Shown here: positions 60,149 through 64,000 of the stretch, in pieces
Numbering within the stretch: the stretch's first letter is position 1
Layout of the letters: each line of letters starts with the position of its first letter
Assembly: GCF_000738675.1 (NCBI RefSeq)
Contig: NZ_JPUX01000001.1
Coordinates: forward strand, 1,178,001-1,242,000
Direction: 5' to 3'
Source: Serratia nematodiphila DZ0503SBS1
GTDB taxonomy: Bacteria > Pseudomonadota > Gammaproteobacteria > Enterobacterales > Enterobacteriaceae
DNA length: 64,000 nucleotides
Notes under the pieces: model-generated
Told to the model about the DNA's origin: nothing
What the model saw: the letters and a program-made list of their open reading frames with translations, nothing else
Database searches by the model: none
Position numbers and translations under genes: made by a program

Positions 60149-60742
60149 CTACAGCTTCATGTAAGCCCGCACGCCGTCCAGGAACATCTGCGTCGACAGC
60201 ATCACCAGAATCAGCCCCATCAACCGCTCCAGCGCGCTGACGCCTTTGCTGCCCAGCAGGCGCAGGAACAGGTTCGACATCAGCAAAATGGCCGCAGAGA
60301 GGCCCCAGGCGATCAACAGCGCCGCCACCAGATGGGGCAGCTGATGCGGATACTGGTGCGACAGCAGCATCAGCGCCGCCAGAATCGATGGTCCGGCCAC
60401 CAGCGGGATCGCCAGCGGCACCAGGAACGGTTCCTCGCCGGCGGACAGCCCGGAGCTGTTTCCCTCCTGCGAGGGAAAAATCATCTTGATGGCGATCAGA
60501 AACAGAATGATGCCGCCGGAAATGGAGACGGTTTCGGTGCGCAGGTTGAGGAACGCCAGAATTTTCTCGCCGGCGAACAGAAAGATCAGCATCAGCAGCA
60601 GGGCGATCAGCAGCTCGCGAATCAACACCACCCGGCGGCGGCGCGGCTCCAGATGCTTGAGCACCGACATGAAAATCGGCAGGTTGCCCAGCGGATCCAT
60701 AATTAAAAACAGCAATACCGTAGCGGAAATCATCTCTGTCAT
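60149..60742 (-). CDS. yhgN: MarC family membrane protein YhgN
   Basis: A 197-residue inner-membrane protein of the MarC/UPF0056 family with six helices. Typical segments are LFLIMDPLGNLPIFMSVLKH at the start, ISGGIILFLIAIKMIFP, and PLAIPLVAGPSILAALMLL. The function of the family is not known; early links to antibiotic resistance were not confirmed. The position beside asd is the same as in E. coli. It is convergent with gntK and divergent from asd. Confidence 0.94.
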   Translation of the reverse strand: MTEMISATVLLFLIMDPLGNLPIFMSVLKHLEPRRRRVVLIRELLIALLLMLIFLFAGEKILAFLNLRTETVSISGGIILFLIAIKMIFPSQEGNSSGLSAGEEPFLVPLAIPLVAGPSILAALMLLSHQYPHQLPHLVAALLIAWGLSAAILLMSNLFLRLLGSKGVSALERLMGLILVMLSTQMFLDGVRAYMKL

Positions 60743-60934
60743 GGTGACCTCGTGATCGGGAAAACGCCTCGGCCTTTCCGGCCGCGTCCTTGCCTATAAG
60801 AAGGATTGCTGAGAAATCCTCAGCCATCGAATAAATTCACTTTGCGCCCGCGCCGACATTTTGTAAGGTGAGGAGATATTGCACACAACTCGTTATCACC
60901 TAATAAGCCCTTATCCGGGCGGGACACAGATATT

Positions 60935-62038
60935 ATGAAAAACGTTGGTTTCATCGGTTGGCGCGGAATGGTCGGCTCGGTTCTCATGCAACGCATGACG
61001 GAAGAGCGCGATTTCGACGCCATTCGCCCGGTCTTTTTCTCTACCTCGCAGCACGGTTCCGCCGCGCCGGCCTTCGGCGGCCAGCAGGGCACGCTGCAGG
61101 ATGCGTATGACATCGACGCGCTGAGCGCGCTCGATATCATTATTACCTGTCAGGGCGGCGATTATACCAACGAAGTTTATCCTAAGCTGCGCGCCAGCGG
61201 TTGGCAGGGTTACTGGATCGACGCGGCCTCGTCGCTGCGCATGCAGGACGACGCCATCATCATCCTGGATCCGGTCAACCACGCGGTGATCCAGCAGGGC
61301 CTGGACAAAGGCATCAAAACCTTCGTCGGCGGCAACTGCACCGTCAGCCTGATGCTGATGTCGCTCGGCGGCCTGTTCGCCAACGATCTGGTGGAGTGGG
61401 CGTCGGTCGCCACCTACCAGGCGGCCTCCGGCGGCGGCGCGCGCCACATGCGCGAACTGCTGACCCAAATGGGCATGCTGCACGCCGACGTGGCGAAAGA
61501 GCTGCAGAACCCGGCCTCCGCGATTCTGGATATCGAACGCAAGGTGACCGAGGCCACCCGCAGCGGCAAACTGCCGACCGATAACTTCGGCGTGCCGCTG
61601 GCCGGCAGCCTGATCCCGTGGATCGACAAGCAGCTCGACAACGGCCAGAGCCGCGAAGAGTGGAAAGGCCAGGCGGAAACCAACAAGATCCTGAACACCG
61701 CCAGCGTGATCCCGGTCGATGGCCTGTGCGTGCGCGTCGGCGCGCTGCGCTGCCACAGCCAGGCGTTCACGCTGAAGCTGAAAAAAGACGTGTCGCTGCC
61801 GGAAATCGAGCAGATGCTGGCAACGCACAACGACTGGGTGCGCGTGATCCCGAACGACCGCGAACTGACCATGCGCGAACTGACGCCGGCGGCGGTGACC
61901 GGTACGCTGAATACGCCGGTCGGCCGTCTGCGCAAGCTGAATATGGGGCCGGAGTACCTGTCGGCGTTCACCGTGGGCGACCAACTGCTGTGGGGCGCGG
62001 CCGAGCCGCTGCGCCGCATGCTGCGCATCCTGCTGTAA
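60935..62038 (+). CDS. asd: Aspartate-semialdehyde dehydrogenase Asd
   Basis: A 367-residue enzyme that reduces aspartyl phosphate to aspartate semialdehyde with NADPH, the branch-point step to lysine, diaminopimelate, threonine and methionine. The N-terminal NADPH motif is [15 protein letters not shown]. The catalytic Cys135 lies in [15 protein letters not shown], the same position as in E. coli Asd. The active-site His is likely in [10 protein letters not shown]. It stands alone between yhgN (divergent) and glgB, the E. coli order. A hairpin GCTGAG/CTCAGC (60808-60824) is in its upstream region. Confidence 0.97.
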   Translation: MKNVGFIGWRGMVGSVLMQRMTEERDFDAIRPVFFSTSQHGSAAPAFGGQQGTLQDAYDIDALSALDIIITCQGGDYTNEVYPKLRASGWQGYWIDAASSLRMQDDAIIILDPVNHAVIQQGLDKGIKTFVGGNCTVSLMLMSLGGLFANDLVEWASVATYQAASGGGARHMRELLTQMGMLHADVAKELQNPASAILDIERKVTEATRSGKLPTDNFGVPLAGSLIPWIDKQLDNGQSREEWKGQAETNKILNTASVIPVDGLCVRVGALRCHSQAFTLKLKKDVSLPEIEQMLATHNDWVRVIPNDRELTMRELTPAAVTGTLNTPVGRLRKLNMGPEYLSAFTVGDQLLWGAAEPLRRMLRILL

Positions 62039-62050
62039 ATCCGCACTTCC

Positions 62051-62076
62051 AGGGGGCTGGCTGCTTTCAGCCCCCT
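62051..62076 (+). terminator. Terminator-like hairpin after asd
   Basis: A nine-pair stem AGGGGGCTG/CAGCCCCCT (62051-62059 and 62068-62076) with an 8-nt loop, 13 bp after the stop codon. The following sequence AATGCCTTATTTT is only moderately T-rich. Confidence 0.65.
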
Positions 62077-62481
62077 AATGCCTTATTTTCCGCTTTTTTG
62101 TTCGCCGCGCACCGCGTCGGGCAGCGTCATCGCCAGCCTCGTTTCAATGGGCGGGCTCCCGCCTATCTCCTCGTCAGCCGCCGCATGCAAACGCCGCCAG
62201 GCTGGCAGTTTTCTTAATGAAGAATTTTCCTGAGCAATGCTGAGCAGTTTTTAACAGACATTGGCTATGCTTAACGCATGGGTGGACAATTTTTCACCAT
62301 GACTGAAATATTTCAAAAAATAAGCATAAAGAGCGAAATTCAGGTCGGCAGAGTAAAGATTGGTCAATAACCGACCGCAATCACGCTTTAGAGTCCGAAT
62401 GCATTGCATGATGACCAAAACGGCCAAGGAATAATCAACAAGCCGTGCTTAGATCATGCTGTTAATCTAAGGAAGAAGACT
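62077..62481. promoter_or_regulatory. asd-glgB intergenic region, glg promoter area
   Basis: About 400 bp without a gene. It probably holds the promoter of the glycogen operon. The right half is AT-rich; an inverted repeat GGTCGG/CCGACC (62343-62348 and 62371-62376, with an inner GGTC) is visible about 110 bp before glgB. No riboswitch was recognised. Confidence 0.45.
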
Positions 62482-64000
62482 ATGCCTGTACTTCCCGATC
62501 GTGACGTGATTGATCAGATCATCGCCGGCCATTACGCCGATCCCTTCGCTCTGCTTGGCATGCATGCGACCGATAACGGTCTGCAGGTGCGCGCGCTGCT
62601 GCCGGACGCCGGCGCAGTCTGGCTGGTGGAACAGCAAACTGGCCGGCGGCTGGTGCAGCTGAACTGCGACGATCCGCGCGGTTTCTTCAGCGCGGTGGTG
62701 CCGCGGCGCAAAAATCCTTTCCGCTATCAGCTGCAGGTCAGCTGGCGCGATCATCAACAGATCGTCGACGATCCTTATCGGTTCGGCCCGCTGCTGCAGG
62801 ATATCGACAGTTGGCTATTGGCTGAGGGTACGCATTTGCGCCCCTATGAACGGCTGGGCGCCCACCTCGTCACGCTGGATGGCATCGACGGCGTCAGCTT
62901 TGCGGTCTGGGCGCCCAACGCCCAGCGTGTTTCGGTGGTGGGGGAATTCAACTTCTGGGACGGCCGCCGCCACCCGATGCGTCTGCGGCGTGAAAACGGC
63001 ATCTGGGAGCTGTTCTTGCCCGGCGTGCAGGCCGGCCAGCTGTACAAATATGAAATCGTCGATTGCTACGGCAATACTCAGTTGAAAGCCGATCCTTACG
63101 CCTTCGAGGCGCAGATGCGCCCGGATACCGCCTCGCTGGTGGCGCCGCTGCCGGAGGTGGTGCCGTCGACGCCGGCGCGCCGCCGCGCCAACGATTTTGA
63201 CCAGCCGATCGCCATCTACGAGGTGCATCTCGGCTCATGGCGCCGCCACACTGACAACCACTTCTGGCTCAGCTACGGCGAGCTGGCGGTGCAGCTGATC
63301 GATTATGTGAAGGACATGGGATTCACCCATATCGAGCTGCTGCCAATCAACGAGCACCCGTTCGACGGCAGCTGGGGCTATCAGCCGCTGGGGCTGTATG
63401 CGCCGACCCGGCGCTTCGGCACGCCGGCCGACTTCAGGGCGTTTGTGGCGGCGGCGCATGAGGCGGGCATCAACGTGATCCTCGACTGGGTGCCGGGGCA
63501 CTTCCCGAGCGACGCCTACGGCCTGGCGAATTTCGACGGCACTGCGCTGTACGAGTACGCCGATCCGCGCGAGGGCTACCATCAGGACTGGAATACCCTG
63601 ATCTACAACTACGGTCGCCACGAGGTGCGCAACTACCTGGCGGGCAACGCGCTGTATTGGCTGGAGCGCTTCGGCATCGACGCGCTGCGGGTCGATGCGG
63701 TGGCGTCGATGATCTATCGCGACTACAGCCGTGCCGACGGCGAGTGGGTGCCGAATTACTACGGCGGCAACGAGAACCTGGAGGCCATCGCCTTCCTGCG
63801 TTATACCAACCAGACTATCGGCCAGGCGCAGCCGGGCGCGGTGACGCTGGCGGAGGAATCCACCGACTATCCCGGCGTCACCCTGCCGCCGGACGCCAAC
63901 GGCCTTGGGTTCCACTACAAATGGAACCTCGGCTGGATGCACGACACGCTCAATTACATGAAGTGCGATCCGGTGCACCGCAAGTATCACCACAACCAGA
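62482..64000 (+). CDS. glgB: 1,4-alpha-glucan branching enzyme GlgB, 5' part (cut by window edge)
   Basis: The first 506 codons of the glycogen branching enzyme, which moves alpha-1,4 chains to alpha-1,6 positions. The N-terminal domains start [20 protein letters not shown] and include the CBM48 segment [20 protein letters not shown] and DGRRHPM. The GH13 barrel follows with [32 protein letters not shown], the nucleophile region [13 protein letters not shown] and the acid Glu region [12 protein letters not shown]. The rest of the barrel and the C-terminal sheet are outside the window. The ATG follows AAGGAAGAAG. It probably leads the glgBXCAP operon. Confidence 0.96.
   Translation, partial: MPVLPDRDVIDQIIAGHYADPFALLGMHATDNGLQVRALLPDAGAVWLVEQQTGRRLVQLNCDDPRGFFSAVVPRRKNPFRYQLQVSWRDHQQIVDDPYRFGPLLQDIDSWLLAEGTHLRPYERLGAHLVTLDGIDGVSFAVWAPNAQRVSVVGEFNFWDGRRHPMRLRRENGIWELFLPGVQAGQLYKYEIVDCYGNTQLKADPYAFEAQMRPDTASLVAPLPEVVPSTPARRRANDFDQPIAIYEVHLGSWRRHTDNHFWLSYGELAVQLIDYVKDMGFTHIELLPINEHPFDGSWGYQPLGLYAPTRRFGTPADFRAFVAAAHEAGINVILDWVPGHFPSDAYGLANFDGTALYEYADPREGYHQDWNTLIYNYGRHEVRNYLAGNALYWLERFGIDALRVDAVASMIYRDYSRADGEWVPNYYGGNENLEAIAFLRYTNQTIGQAQPGAVTLAEESTDYPGVTLPPDANGLGFHYKWNLGWMHDTLNYMKCDPVHRKYHHNQ

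Noticed and set aside
60134-60149. GGCGCC repeated twice between gntK and yhgN as a terminator
   Set aside because: The stem has only six pairs, lacks a T tract and overlaps the yhgN stop codon.

Overview
The window reads as chromosomal DNA of a GC-rich Enterobacterales member, most likely Serratia (S. marcescens-like). Evidence: core genes are close to their E. coli counterparts (pitA, yhiN, yhhY, yhhW, gntR, gntT, gntK, yhgN, asd, glgB). The gnt-yhgN-asd-glgB order and the small RNA RyhB beside yhhY match the enterobacterial backbone. About 50 kb of accessory metabolic, regulatory and fimbrial genes lie between the two backbone ends. No rRNA, tRNA, CRISPR array, phage or insertion sequence was recognised. 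The species is an inference.

Layout. 1-1137: start of a LysR regulator and an SDR dehydrogenase. 1570-4981: uspB, pitA and yhiN. 5010-8213: nucleoside salvage pair (nucleoside hydrolase, adenosine deaminase family) with a divergent YeiL-like Crp/Fnr regulator, then a VOC protein. 8340-11698: aldo/keto reductase-SDR-SRPBCC operon with a divergent LysR gene. 11732-18149: srfABC operon. 18399-20806: EamA exporter converging on a MocR regulator. 21869-34911: two complete chaperone-usher fimbrial operons facing each other. The rightward one has regulator, major pilin, chaperone, usher, adhesin. The leftward one has Pap-like order: major pilin, PapH-like subunit, usher, chaperone, minor pilin, adhesin, minor pilin, Cys-rich LuxR regulator. 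35670-37547: divergent lipoprotein, FKBP prolyl isomerase and PapI-like regulator. 37739-39176: fetAB iron exporter. 39212-53711: myo-inositol catabolism cluster with a toxin-antitoxin pair inside. 53773-64000: P1 peptidase, yhhY, ryhB, yhhW, gntR-gntT-gntK, yhgN, asd and the 5' part of glgB.

How genes work together. The iol genes cover the whole route. IolT imports inositol; IolG, IolE, IolD and IolB convert it to 2-deoxy-5-ketogluconate. The IolC fusion protein phosphorylates and probably cleaves this, and IolA makes acetyl-CoA. IolI and IolH are accessory, and an RpiR-type IolR probably controls the set through TGAAA/TTTCA sites found at several iol promoters. GntR probably controls gntT-gntK through a 32-bp palindrome. 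Iron links three places: RyhB with its Fur box, a Fur-like box upstream of the first fimbrial regulator, and FetAB.

Most interesting for follow-up: (i) SrfABC, which combines a membrane-anchored protein, an actin/Hsp70-fold ATPase and a protein that looks like a GTPase with a damaged P-loop; (ii) the lipoprotein-FKBP-PapI module divergent from a Pap-like operon; (iii) a 190-bp block of four hairpins between yhhW and gntR, bounded by two nearly identical hairpins. Domain and motif statements come from reading the translated sequence; no database search was run.
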